Below the pieces are notes generated by a model. It was not told the origin of the DNA and made no database searches. It worked only from the letters and a program-made list of their open reading frames with translations. From Planctomycetota bacterium (GTDB lineage Bacteria; Planctomycetota; B129-G9; JAJDCN01), in NCBI GenBank assembly GCA_029260815.1, contig JAJDCN010000269.1, positions 1-33,177 on the forward strand: DNA of 33,177 nucleotides, given 5' to 3'. Numbering within the stretch: the first letter of the stretch is position 1; each line of letters starts with the position of its first letter. Positions 1 to 7,654 of this stretch are shown one piece after another. The position numbers and the translations under genes are program-made.

Positions 1-478
1 CCGCTGGACGGCTCAGATCAAGAGCCCTCGCAAGGTCGAAAGCGTCGTCGCCGCCCTCGGCCTCTGAATCCAACACCTTTGTCAGCAGATCGCTGATCTC
101 ATCGCCACTGAAGCCTGTGAGCTGGATATCGACATCGGGAAACCCTTCGAATTCCTGGAGCAAGCTTGCGAGCTTGGGCTCGTCCCATTCTCCAACAGTC
201 TTGTTCAGCGTCAGGTTGAGGGCCTTTTCCTTCTCAATGGGAATATCAACAAAGACGACTTCGACCTCCATGTATCCGAGATCCTCGAGGACCTTGAGCC
301 GCTGGTGCCCACCGACGACATGGCTCGTCTGCCGGTTGACAATAACCGGCTGTAAATAACCGAACGTGGCTACGCTAGCCTTAAGGTTTTCGTAAACGGG
401 ATCTCCCGGCTGAAGATCCACCCGCGGGTTGTAAGGCGCGGGATTTAAGGAATGAATTGGAATTTTCTGAACATTCAT
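1..478 (-). CDS. ParB/Srx-fold N-terminal domain protein, phage type (partial, cut by left edge)
   Basis: I translated this frame by hand from the ATG at 478; 159 codons are open up to the window edge, so the 3' end is missing. The sequence reads as a ParB N-terminal (ParB/Sulfiredoxin fold) domain of the kind found in phage and integrated-element proteins, which often continue into an adenine or cytosine DNA methyltransferase. Visible landmarks are the opening NPAPYNPR (residues 12-19), PVIVNR (44-49), the nucleotide-binding-type motif VVGGHQRLKVL (54-64) and a conserved stretch EKEKALNLTLNK (82-93). The start is set by a strong AAAGGAGT ribosome binding site immediately upstream, which lies inside a long palindrome (484-523). 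The next gene upstream on the same strand ends at 584. Whether a methyltransferase domain follows cannot be seen here. The family assignment is firm; the function is not. Confidence 0.8.
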   Translation of the reverse strand, partial: MNVQKIPIHSLNPAPYNPRVDLQPGDPVYENLKASVATFGYLQPVIVNRQTSHVVGGHQRLKVLEDLGYMEVEVVFVDIPIEKEKALNLTLNKTVGEWDEPKLASLLQEFEGFPDVDIQLTGFSGDEISDLLTKVLDSEAEGGDDAFDLARALDLSRPA

Positions 479-483
479 AGTCT

Positions 484-523
484 ACTCCTTTCAAAGCGGG
501 ACCATTCCCGCCTTTAAAGGAGT
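484..523. promoter_or_regulatory. Imperfect 18+18 bp palindrome covering the ribosome binding site of the ParB-like gene
   Basis: Two 18 bp arms flank a CCAT loop and match at 16 of 18 positions. Each arm ends in AAAGGAGT when read outward, so the structure contains one Shine-Dalgarno-like sequence on each strand. On the minus strand this is the RBS of the ParB-like gene starting at 478. On the plus strand it precedes an ATG at 531 that opens only a 10-codon frame. As RNA the hairpin would sequester the RBS; as DNA it could be a dimeric operator. The function is inferred. Confidence 0.5.
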
Positions 524-583
524 ATCCACCATGAATAAGAGGGTTTCTATCCCCTCAATGTGAGTTTCACATTAAGCTCACGT

Positions 584-1195
584 TCAAGTCGGTGGTGGAG
601 CATCTGGGCGATAATATCCTGTTCCGCGCTTGTTGAAAATCGTTCGACCGGATTCTTTGATTTGTTCGATGCGCTTACGGACGGCTTCATCCCTCACCTC
701 TTCTCTTTCCTCTGCCAGCTTCGCGGAGATCTCTTTAGCAGTCAGCGCCTGCCCTTTGAGAAGGTCCCATACCTTACGCTGCCCATCAGGCAATGGTGCG
801 TCAGCATCAGTTAGCTGATTGATTTCGCCGTCCAAAGCAGCATCTAACGGGCGATACCTCTTTGCGAGCCGCACGAGATCTACCGGAGCTGCAAACACCT
901 TGTCTTTAAACCACTTGAGAGCCTCCTTAGAAGCAACTCGAACCGCTTTCGAGTTTGCATCGAAATCATCACTTCCATCCAAGGGACCAGTGATATCAGG
1001 ATGTTTGGAAACCTGGAGAACAAGCCATGAACCTTCATAGGAGGGGTTTCCGTGACCACTGATATCGATCAAACATTCATCATAGTTCGGATTTGGTGGG
1101 GCATGCCACACTCTGCACGTCATCTCATTGAAAGAATCGGTCTTGAACAGACCACCCTTATATACCCCATCGCTATCACAAATTCTAATTTTCAT
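584..1195 (-). CDS. Hypothetical protein with C-terminal winged-helix-like segment
   Basis: I do not recognise this 203-residue protein. The C-terminal part (about 140-198) looks like a winged helix: VWDLLKG then a helix TAKEISAKL, a charged recognition-like helix around 167-183 and a wing ending GTGYYRP. The first 110 residues are rich in aromatic and acidic residues and resemble a small beta-rich domain with no motif I can name. No signal peptide or membrane segment is visible. It reads in the same direction as the ParB-like gene downstream, 105 bases away, so the two may be co-transcribed; both look like parts of an integrated element. The start is supported only by a GAGG about 13 bases upstream, so the exact N-terminus is uncertain. 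Confidence 0.6.
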   Translation of the reverse strand: MKIRICDSDGVYKGGLFKTDSFNEMTCRVWHAPPNPNYDECLIDISGHGNPSYEGSWLVLQVSKHPDITGPLDGSDDFDANSKAVRVASKEALKWFKDKVFAAPVDLVRLAKRYRPLDAALDGEINQLTDADAPLPDGQRKVWDLLKGQALTAKEISAKLAEEREEVRDEAVRKRIEQIKESGRTIFNKRGTGYYRPDAPPPT

Positions 1196-1461
1196 AATGA
1201 TTCGAGGACCTCACACTTTGTTAAGCTCGTCATTTCGGAATTTTGAACACACTGTACCCGCGCCGGTATCAAGCAAAAGTTAACGTTGAACCTTAATATT
1301 ACGAGAGACAAAAAGTAACTGCAATGCCTTTCAGCCCGCCTCTTATAATCCTTGCGCCTGCTTTTTAATCCTGGTACTCTTCGCTTCCCCAAATCGCCGA
1401 ACTCCAACAGTGCGATAAATGAGCATGAAGAAAAGCCTCGAAAATTCTTAGGAGTAAAGTC

Positions 1462-2304
1462 TTGCCTCGTACAGCGATACCAAAGGTCGCTCTGATTTAC
1501 GATTTTGATCGGACCTTATCACCACGCAATATGCAGGAATATAATTTCCTGCCCGATCTAGAAATAAAGCCCGCGAAGTTCTGGACAGAGACAGGGAAGC
1601 AGGCGAGAGAACATAAAGCCGACGACATTTTGACTTATATGATCCTTATGCTGGAGCGTGCAAGGGAAAAGAACATTAAAGTAGACCGCAAATCATTTGC
1701 TCGGTATGGCAGCGGTATCAACCTCTTTAAGGGAGTTGAGGCATGGTTTGACAGAATCAATGATTACGCAAAATGCAAGAAACTAAAAGCGGAGCACTAT
1801 ATTATATCTTCTGGTCTCCGCGAGATGATTAAAGGAACGAAAATTGGTAAAAAGTTTAAGCACATTTACGCATCGGGCTTTTGGTATGACCAACATAATG
1901 TGGCAAAACGCCCAGCAATGGCAATTAACTATACAACGAAGACTCAATTTGTTTTCCGAATAAACAAAGGCTGTTTGGACGAGGCTGATCATACAAAGAT
2001 CAACAAGTGGACCAAGCCCAACGAAAGGGATATTCCCTTTGACCGCATGATCTTCGTCGGAGATGGCGATACGGATGTTCCTTGCATGCGACTAATCAAG
2101 GATCAAGGCGGTTTTTCGATTGCTGTTTATCCTCCACACAGCTCCAAAAAGAAGAATGCGGAGCGTCTAAAAAAGGAAGGGCGCGTTGATTTTGTTGCAC
2201 CAGCAGATTACAGCAAAGGCCGCCCTCTCGATCGAGCCATCAAAGCGCGCATAGACCTGATTGTTGCTCAATGTATGTACCAGAAAGAGATCGGGCAACC
2301 CTAG
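1462..2304 (+). CDS. HAD-superfamily hydrolase (phosphoserine-phosphatase-like)
   Basis: This 280-residue protein carries all HAD signature motifs in order: motif I DFDRTLS with the nucleophile Asp14 and general acid Asp16, motif II IISSG (Ser116/Ser117), a motif III lysine near Lys160, and the Mg-binding motif IV VGDGDTD (Asp201, Asp203, Asp205). The family dephosphorylates small phosphoesters through an aspartyl-phosphate; the substrate here cannot be told. A long helical cap lies between motifs I and II. The start codon is TTG, chosen because AGGAGT sits seven bases upstream; no ATG fits better. It is the first gene of the plus-strand pair that continues with the TM0106-type nuclease. The stop is followed by an overlapping open frame (2271-2447) whose composition is protein-like, so a frameshift near the 3' end is possible. 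Confidence 0.85.
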   Translation: MPRTAIPKVALIYDFDRTLSPRNMQEYNFLPDLEIKPAKFWTETGKQAREHKADDILTYMILMLERAREKNIKVDRKSFARYGSGINLFKGVEAWFDRINDYAKCKKLKAEHYIISSGLREMIKGTKIGKKFKHIYASGFWYDQHNVAKRPAMAINYTTKTQFVFRINKGCLDEADHTKINKWTKPNERDIPFDRMIFVGDGDTDVPCMRLIKDQGGFSIAVYPPHSSKKKNAERLKKEGRVDFVAPADYSKGRPLDRAIKARIDLIVAQCMYQKEIGQP

Positions 2305-2447
2305 CTCTTCATTATAAGGCTGGGCATCAACAAGCAGACCTAATACCGCTGGCGGACGAATCAGAGGACTTTCAACGTTCGGTTAGAGAATTTTACGATC
2401 CTTTCCCGTCTGGGAATCCTTACGAAAAGCAAGAAACTCGGTGTTAG
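2271..2447 (+). CDS. Possible short ORF or frameshifted C-terminal tail of the HAD protein
   Basis: A 58-codon frame opens with ATG inside the last codons of the HAD gene, in a different frame, and closes with TAG 16 bases before the next gene. The predicted peptide has ordinary amino acid usage (for example LIPLADESEDFQRSVREFYD at 24-43), unlike most shadow frames. I see no ribosome binding site. It may be a small translationally coupled protein, or the original C-terminus of the HAD protein displaced by an indel. It fills most of the gap between the two plus-strand genes. No function is proposed. Confidence 0.3.
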   Translation: MYVPERDRATLALHYKAGHQQADLIPLADESEDFQRSVREFYDPFPSGNPYEKQETRC

Positions 2448-2462
2448 CATAGAGGCGCCAAC

Positions 2463-3950
2463 ATGACAAGAGTCACTGCTTCAATGTTATATAATCATGT
2501 TCAATGCCCACATCGAGTGTACTTGGACGAACATGGTGATCCCTGCAAACAAGATCCCGTTGATGATTTTGTAGAATTGCTTTGGGAACGCGGCAATTCT
2601 TATGAGCGACAAGTCATTGCAGATCTCGGGGAAGAATATCTGGACATGACTCAATATCACGGGGACGAGCGGGAAACAAAGACCCGTGAGGCCATGATTG
2701 CTGGGGCGCCGTTGGTCTACTCCGCAAGGCTTTCCCATGGCGATTTGTTGGGAGAACCCGACCTTCTACGTAAAGTAGATGGTCAACGGTATATTGCAGG
2801 AGATATCAAGAGCGGAGTAGGTTACGAAGGATCAATTGACGAAGGTGAAGGGAAACCTAAGAAACACTATGCGGTTCAGCTTGCGCTATATACCGATTTG
2901 CTCCATTCCATAGGGATGGGCGCTGAGGGAAAGCGAGCGTTTGTTTGGGATGGAAGAGGAGAGGTTGTTGAATATGATCTTGACGAGGCCCAAGGAAAGA
3001 GAACACCTGAAACATGGTGGCAACTTTACAAGCGGATCAAGGCCGAAGCTCTGGCCATAGTCCAACAAACCACCCAGGCGCTGCCAGCTTTGACATCCGA
3101 TTGTAGTTTGTGCCACTGGAAGACCCATTGCAGGAAAATTATCGAAACCAAGTCAGATCTAACCTTGATTCCCGAACTCGGTCGCTCTCGACGGGATACG
3201 CTATCTCAGGAATTCGGTACCGTTCAAGACTTAGCGAAATGTAATCCGGCAGACTATCGGACAAAGAAAGACTCTACCATCTTCCCCAGGATTGGCATTA
3301 AAACCCTTGAGAAGTTTCAGGAGCGTGCTGAATTGAGAATCGCACCCGATTCGAAGCCTTACTTGAAGACGGCGGTAAATCTTCCAAATATTGCTCGGGA
3401 GCTCTTTTTCGATATCGAGAGCGATCCAATGGCAGGAATCTGCTATCTGCACGGTTTTGTTGTACGAGAGAGTGGGGATAACAACGGAGAAACATTTCAT
3501 GGCTTCATGATGAATGAAAACACCCAGGAAGAGGAGAAGCGTGTTTTTGCTGAGGCTCTTGATTTCATCAGATCGTCTCAGCCTTGTGTCATCTATTTCT
3601 ATTCAAAATATGAAAGAACAATCTGGAAACAGCTGGCCGAACGTTACTCCTCAGTAGCTTCAGTGGCAGAAATTGAGGATCTCTACGAGCACGAGAACAT
3701 GGTAGACCTGTATTATGATGTCGTCTACCGACACATGGTTTGGCCCACGCATAATCATTCCATCAAAACCTTGGCTCAATATTGTGGATTTTCATGGCGG
3801 GATGATCACCCGTCTGGTGCCGCGTCCATCAAGTGGTATCAGGACATGTGTCGCACGGGAGATATTGGATTACGAGACAGAATTTTGAAATACAACGAAG
3901 ATGATTGCCGAGCAATGCGGGTCCTTGTTGACTATATTCGCACTTTGTAG
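2463..3950 (+). CDS. TM0106-family RecB-like nuclease with C-terminal RNase H-fold domain
   Basis: This 495-residue protein matches the architecture of the TM0106 family: an N-terminal PD-(D/E)xK (RecB/Cas4-like) nuclease followed by a DEDD-type exonuclease domain. In the first half are Cys15, the metal ligand Asp100 (GEPDLL), the core Asp114-Ile-Lys116 and the trailing motif QLALY starting at Gln139. Cys214, Cys217 and Cys223, with Cys15, look like the four ligands of an iron-sulfur cluster as in AddB and Cas4. In the second half FFDIES (Asp317, Glu319) and NEDDC (478-482) are exonuclease-type motifs. The likely role is processing of DNA or RNA ends; the family has no settled function. It follows the HAD gene on the same strand with a 158-base gap. 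No clear ribosome binding site was seen at the ATG. Confidence 0.85.
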   Translation: MTRVTASMLYNHVQCPHRVYLDEHGDPCKQDPVDDFVELLWERGNSYERQVIADLGEEYLDMTQYHGDERETKTREAMIAGAPLVYSARLSHGDLLGEPDLLRKVDGQRYIAGDIKSGVGYEGSIDEGEGKPKKHYAVQLALYTDLLHSIGMGAEGKRAFVWDGRGEVVEYDLDEAQGKRTPETWWQLYKRIKAEALAIVQQTTQALPALTSDCSLCHWKTHCRKIIETKSDLTLIPELGRSRRDTLSQEFGTVQDLAKCNPADYRTKKDSTIFPRIGIKTLEKFQERAELRIAPDSKPYLKTAVNLPNIARELFFDIESDPMAGICYLHGFVVRESGDNNGETFHGFMMNENTQEEEKRVFAEALDFIRSSQPCVIYFYSKYERTIWKQLAERYSSVASVAEIEDLYEHENMVDLYYDVVYRHMVWPTHNHSIKTLAQYCGFSWRDDHPSGAASIKWYQDMCRTGDIGLRDRILKYNEDDCRAMRVLVDYIRTL

Positions 3951-4172
3951 CGATCTACTTGAAATGCGGGCATATCCTTCATCACCCTTAATTGTTGGGC
4001 TTGGCCATTTTTTTGGCATGTGGCCTTAACGCGTGTTCCGTGATCGACGACTGGCTAACGCCTCGATAGGCAAATAATCGAAGCGGGACTAAGTGGGTTG
4101 AAACACGCGAGTTAGATGGGAAATGATCGGGAAATCTTTGTACGGATGTGTCGGTCAGGGACACACAAATAA

Positions 4173-4604
4173 AATGCGCTGGTCCGAAAAGGCGCGAAGT
4201 TGTTCTTCCAAGATACGGTGCATTGCTCTTTGATAACAGAATAACGCTGGATTGTGCCAAGTCAAGCCCGATTGGTTGACTGTGGGCGCAACGCAACCAA
4301 GGAGTAAGCGGCTGTCTGGAGCATTGTTTCAGGCGGCTTTTTTCTTGTGGATCCGATGTTTCAGATCAGGGCCAAGCGGTAGACCGAATTTGAGCAGCTT
4401 GCGTTGTTCGTGCGGATAGGCATGAACTCTGTTGCCAACCCAGCGGCGTAGGATTTCATTCTCGGCTTTAAGAAACTGAATGGTCCGAGCTAGTTGTGGC
4501 TGTGTCCATTTGGCCAGGAGTAAAAGAAGGTGTTGCATTTAAACCTCGTGGAGGTTAGAATTGAAAAGGTGGTTTGCATAAGTCTAGATTATAAGGTGCG
4601 CATT
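4173..4604 (-). mobile_element. Short non-autonomous insertion-sequence relic with internally deleted transposase
   Basis: The segment is bounded by AATGCGC at the left and its inverse GCGCATT at the right, and holds only the first and last codons of a transposase (4329-4538, minus strand). The bases from 4173 to about 4340 resemble, at reduced identity, those at 17202-17360: the same 18-base end AATGCGCTGGTCCGAAAA, a related block (TGCATTGCTCTTTGATAACA against CGCATCGCTCATTGAAAACT), and the same GGCGGCTTTT at the end of the transposase. I interpret it as a deletion derivative of an integrase-core insertion sequence. I could not confirm target-site duplications. Confidence 0.6.
4329..4538 (-). 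pseudogene. Integrase-core transposase remnant, N-terminus fused to C-terminal tail
   Basis: The 69-residue frame begins like the integrase-core transposases common in planctomycete genomes: a helical stretch MQHLLLLLAKWTQPQLART, then FLKAENEILRRWV and a basic LLKFGLPLGP segment. It then runs straight into the last residues of such a protein, ending HKKKAA. The second relic in this window (17348-17386) ends GLLKHYYRKAA, so the join most likely happened at a shared LKH. The catalytic DDE core, about 250 residues in an intact protein, is gone, so it cannot act as a transposase. Confidence 0.65.
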
Positions 4605-4697
4605 TTAATTGCACACGCCTGGGGAAGTTCAGGAGAGCCTCAATCAGCCAAATTGGACCTTGTCCTGAGAATTTCAGAATAACCTAAATTTGAGGAA

Positions 4698-5021
4698 CTA
4701 AATCAGAGAGGTTTTTCGCCGGGTTATTTGCATAGCCGAGGCCACAACGATTCCCGGCAGCGACGTGTTGTCCTGGATGTTCACCCCGTTCGCACGAAGA
4801 TGCTCAAGTGGGTTGTCCTGACCTGCGGCGAGCCCGAGTTGGGTTATCAACCAGACCGCTTGATTGTAACCCGAGTCATCGTTGACGAATGTAAAGGCAT
4901 CATCAGCGGCTTTGATGGTGGCATTGGCGACCTGGGGCACATCCGCCCCGGCAGCGATGAGTTCTACAACATCACGCCATTTTCTAGTTCTCGGTAACTG
5001 CCCAAGCCGTATATGCCCCAT
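4698..5021 (-). CDS. Small hypothetical protein, last gene of the restriction/defence operon
   Basis: This 107-residue protein has no motif that I recognise. It is predicted to be largely helical, with an arginine-rich N-terminus (LPRTRKWRDVV, 8-18) and an alanine-rich middle. It starts 27 bases after the PLD-like gene, behind a GGAAAGG ribosome binding site, in the same direction as the whole operon. Its position as the last cistron suggests an accessory or immunity-type partner of the ATPase and PLD-like proteins just upstream, but this is only inference. Downstream lies the transposon relic at 4173-4604, so the operon probably ends here. I saw no clear intrinsic terminator. Confidence 0.65.
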   Translation of the reverse strand: MGHIRLGQLPRTRKWRDVVELIAAGADVPQVANATIKAADDAFTFVNDDSGYNQAVWLITQLGLAAGQDNPLEHLRANGVNIQDNTSLPGIVVASAMQITRRKTSLI

Positions 5022-5048
5022 GAAGCGCCTTTCCTGCCACCAAGTCCA

Positions 5049-5987
5049 TCAATGCGGAACCGAGAATCTGTGCCGCAGAATATGGCGGTTCGAAGCGGGG
5101 TCGAATTCCCGTTGAATGTCGTCTCTGTCATTTCTTCCCAGGCGCGTCCATGTCGTAATGCTTCGGGTATCTGTGGTCGTATCGAATCCGTTCGGAACCG
5201 AGATTCCGGCCAAGTTGCTGATAACGTAACGGTCGTGAAAGCCATCCCAAATAAATATGTTGGCAGTCAGTCCGGCAGCCCGTAGAGGGGCGGTCCATGA
5301 GTCGAACAAGGATCGCCAGCCAGCTTCGTCATGCTGATCTCGTTTGTCGCGCGAATCGAAATAGCAGACGCGATGAATCTCAATCAGTGGGGCAGGCGTT
5401 CGTCCTGCCATTTTCTTCAGCAAGGTAAGGACATCACTATATCGCCGTTGGGATGGGTTCAGATGTGGGTCTAGAAACATGAATGAATTAGCGCATTGAA
5501 AAATCAGATCCAAGTGCTGTGTGTATTCCTCGACGGTTTGAAGCAGACGAACCGACGAACCTCGACTCGACCACCACCCCGAACTTCCAAGACGATCAAT
5601 ACAACCCACCAAAGTTTCTTGGCGGTAGTTGGTCGCCACTGGTTGCGTGGCAATAATGCCCGACAGCGGCGTGGTCGCGTGGGATTGGAGCGCTTCATCG
5701 CACCACTCACTGTCAGTTGCCGGGTCAGCGGCCACAGCTGGCGGGATCAGTCGAAGTCGTTGTTGTTGGGCAAGTTTCTTAAGCAGCTCCTTGCCTCGTG
5801 AATGCCACGGGCGACCGTCGTTCGAAAACAGCGCTGACCATGCACCAGATCGGAGATTCCTCACCAACCCTTCGGTCAATAACACTTCCTTAAGCTGCTG
5901 AAGCCGTATGCCGCAAACCTCGTCACTGCTGTATGAAGTCGCGTCGAACACATCAGGAGTGAGGGCGTATTCCGCGAGAAGCGCCAT
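5049..5987 (-). CDS. PLD-like (HDRY motif) defence-associated protein
   Basis: With the ATG at 5987 this is a 312-residue protein. That start overlaps the TGA of the ATPase gene by one base (TGATG) and has GGGAGGT ahead of it; an upstream in-frame ATG at 6032 would overlap the ATPase gene by 46 bases and is less likely. The second half looks like a phospholipase-D-like fold: FMFLDPHLNP (169-178) and WDGFHDRYVISN (247-258), the HDRY resembling a degenerate HKD/MIT_C-type active site, followed by an arginine- and aspartate-rich tail (281-297). The first 110 residues are a separate helical domain. The gene is translationally coupled to an OLD-type ATPase, so the two probably form one ATP-gated effector. 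Nuclease activity is plausible but unproven, since only one HxD-type motif is visible. Confidence 0.65.
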   Translation of the reverse strand: MALLAEYALTPDVFDATSYSSDEVCGIRLQQLKEVLLTEGLVRNLRSGAWSALFSNDGRPWHSRGKELLKKLAQQQRLRLIPPAVAADPATDSEWCDEALQSHATTPLSGIIATQPVATNYRQETLVGCIDRLGSSGWWSSRGSSVRLLQTVEEYTQHLDLIFQCANSFMFLDPHLNPSQRRYSDVLTLLKKMAGRTPAPLIEIHRVCYFDSRDKRDQHDEAGWRSLFDSWTAPLRAAGLTANIFIWDGFHDRYVISNLAGISVPNGFDTTTDTRSITTWTRLGRNDRDDIQREFDPASNRHILRHRFSVPH

Positions 5988-7654
5988 CAAAATACCTCCC
6001 TCAATCCTTCTTCGAAAAAGCCGCCGGGCCAAGCTTTTGCCAACTCACCGCGCTCATTAAGCGGCATTTCACGGATGATGCTGCGCTTCCCGTCTGGTTC
6101 CAGGTAGAGAACCAGAACATCGTCTTTCGTAACAGGAGGAATCCCGTCAGGCAGTTCACTGGAGAATGTCTGGCGCATCCGCTTCATTACGCGCAGCAAC
6201 AGATGTTCGCTGTGCGTTTCAAGCATGAAGCGGTTCTTTCTGTCACCGAGGGCAGATGTGACGAATACATCACCCAGTTCCGCTTGCAGTTTGGGATGGA
6301 GGTGAATCTCAGGCTGTTCGATGGTGATGATGCGCTCTTTTGCCGCGTAGGCGCTCACGAGGACGGGCAAAACCTGGCTGATTCCAATGCCAACATCACG
6401 GTGACTGACGACCGTGTTTGATCGCCTGTCCATCAAGACCAATTCGTTAAGCTTCTCAATGTCGGCGGTACGAATTGCGTCAACCATCTTCGTAACCTCT
6501 TTCTCGAAGTCCTTGATGGCCGCGTATGCACCCTCGGGCTCAGGCTTGTCATCGTAGTCCGGTTCAATCGTCAACCCATCCTCATTGAGACGTTCCATTG
6601 CCTCCCACATCGGAGTCTCGAGTTGGTCGATACCGATCAGGTCTCGAACCAGAAGTTCGTAGGGGGTTTGCAGACGCTCTGGAGAATTCAGCCACTCATT
6701 TACCAGCGTGCGGACGCGAGCGTCACGTCGCACCACGTCCCAGGCGTATCCGCCACCAGCGAACCAGTTCGGATCATGGTGCTGGGCAAATGCCAGGTGA
6801 CGCGGTGGATATGATCTGAGAGGACCGAGATACTGCAACTTGTCCAGTTCATCTCCCACCGACTGACTGATGCCCTGGAGGATTTCGTCAAGTTTCCGGG
6901 GAAGAAAAGACCGCACTGCTGCAGCCAAGTCCTCCTTTCGGCGACCCTTGCTGATCGTGAAGAAGAGATTCTGCTGACTCGAACCACCGAGGCCGTCGAA
7001 TTTCGCGAGTCCATCGGGTAGAAATTGCGTGCTTGTTGCAACCACCTCAGGAACCAGCGCCGCGATTGCTTCGTCGAGCCCTTCGAAATCCTCTGGGCGA
7101 AGGTTCTCCGTTGTGGACGACATCATGACCATGGCCCTGATGGCCTCTCGAAATACCGGGTGTTCATGGTCCAGGCGATCAAGTTGGAGCTTGCCGTCCT
7201 TGCGGCGGCTCATTCGTAGGAGGCTGCGGTTGTCGGCCTGCAATTCGTAGGTGTGAAGTTCGGGTCGGGCTTCCGGTTTAGGACGGTCTTGGTCGTCCAG
7301 CGAGATTCCGATGTTGATCACCATCGTGACCATGTCAGCTGGAGCGAATAGCTCAGCGAGTTTTCCGGTGAACTCGCTCGCTTTCAAATCAACAGCCCAC
7401 TCGACGCGGCGGGTTGCCTCTCGCCGATGGACGTATTGCCGGAATCCCCCCAAATCGACCGAATCGCCACCAACGTTCGTGCGATGAATATCCAGGTCGC
7501 CTGTCTCCAGCGCATGCCGGGCCAGTATCAAACTGTGGATAATGCTGGACTTGCCTGCACTGTTCGCGCCGTAGATCAGGGTTAACGGGCGCAGCGGAAT
7601 GCGTTGCGTGTCAGCAAATGCTTTGAAGTTTCCGAGGTGCAGTGCATTCAGCAT
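5987..7654 (-). CDS. OLD/ABC-type AAA ATPase (DUF3696-like), defence-associated
   Basis: A 555-residue P-loop ATPase of the AAA15/OLD group. It opens with LHLGNFKAF (5-13), as SMC/RecF-like proteins do, followed by Walker A GANSAGKSS (29-37). A signature-like GIGISQVLP lies near 422-430, Walker B IITIEQPEIHLHP at about 442-454 and a switch histidine in THSEH (480-484). No TOPRIM nuclease domain follows, so the effector activity is probably supplied by the PLD-like neighbour. The start at 7654 gives an ATGCTGA overlap with the upstream gene and follows AGAGGAGG; the longer frame from 7696 would overlap by 49 bases. ATPases of this group are sensors or motors in many anti-phage systems such as Gabija and PARIS. 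Its place in the operon fits that role. Confidence 0.85.
   Translation of the reverse strand: MLNALHLGNFKAFADTQRIPLRPLTLIYGANSAGKSSIIHSLILARHALETGDLDIHRTNVGGDSVDLGGFRQYVHRREATRRVEWAVDLKASEFTGKLAELFAPADMVTMVINIGISLDDQDRPKPEARPELHTYELQADNRSLLRMSRRKDGKLQLDRLDHEHPVFREAIRAMVMMSSTTENLRPEDFEGLDEAIAALVPEVVATSTQFLPDGLAKFDGLGGSSQQNLFFTISKGRRKEDLAAAVRSFLPRKLDEILQGISQSVGDELDKLQYLGPLRSYPPRHLAFAQHHDPNWFAGGGYAWDVVRRDARVRTLVNEWLNSPERLQTPYELLVRDLIGIDQLETPMWEAMERLNEDGLTIEPDYDDKPEPEGAYAAIKDFEKEVTKMVDAIRTADIEKLNELVLMDRRSNTVVSHRDVGIGISQVLPVLVSAYAAKERIITIEQPEIHLHPKLQAELGDVFVTSALGDRKNRFMLETHSEHLLLRVMKRMRQTFSSELPDGIPPVTKDDVLVLYLEPDGKRSIIREMPLNERGELAKAWPGGFFEEGLREVF

Noticed and set aside
531-563. 10-codon plus-strand frame after an AAAGGAG
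   Set aside because: It is too short to support as a gene; the RBS-like sequence is explained by the palindrome symmetry.
1192-1407. 71-codon minus-strand frame whose stop overlaps the start of the winged-helix gene as ATGA
   Set aside because: The overlap is suggestive, but the composition (many Arg, Cys and Ser without pattern) and lack of a ribosome binding site look like chance.
3988-4296. 102-codon minus-strand frame
   Set aside because: It runs across the end of the transposon relic into unrelated sequence, and no recognisable protein features were found.
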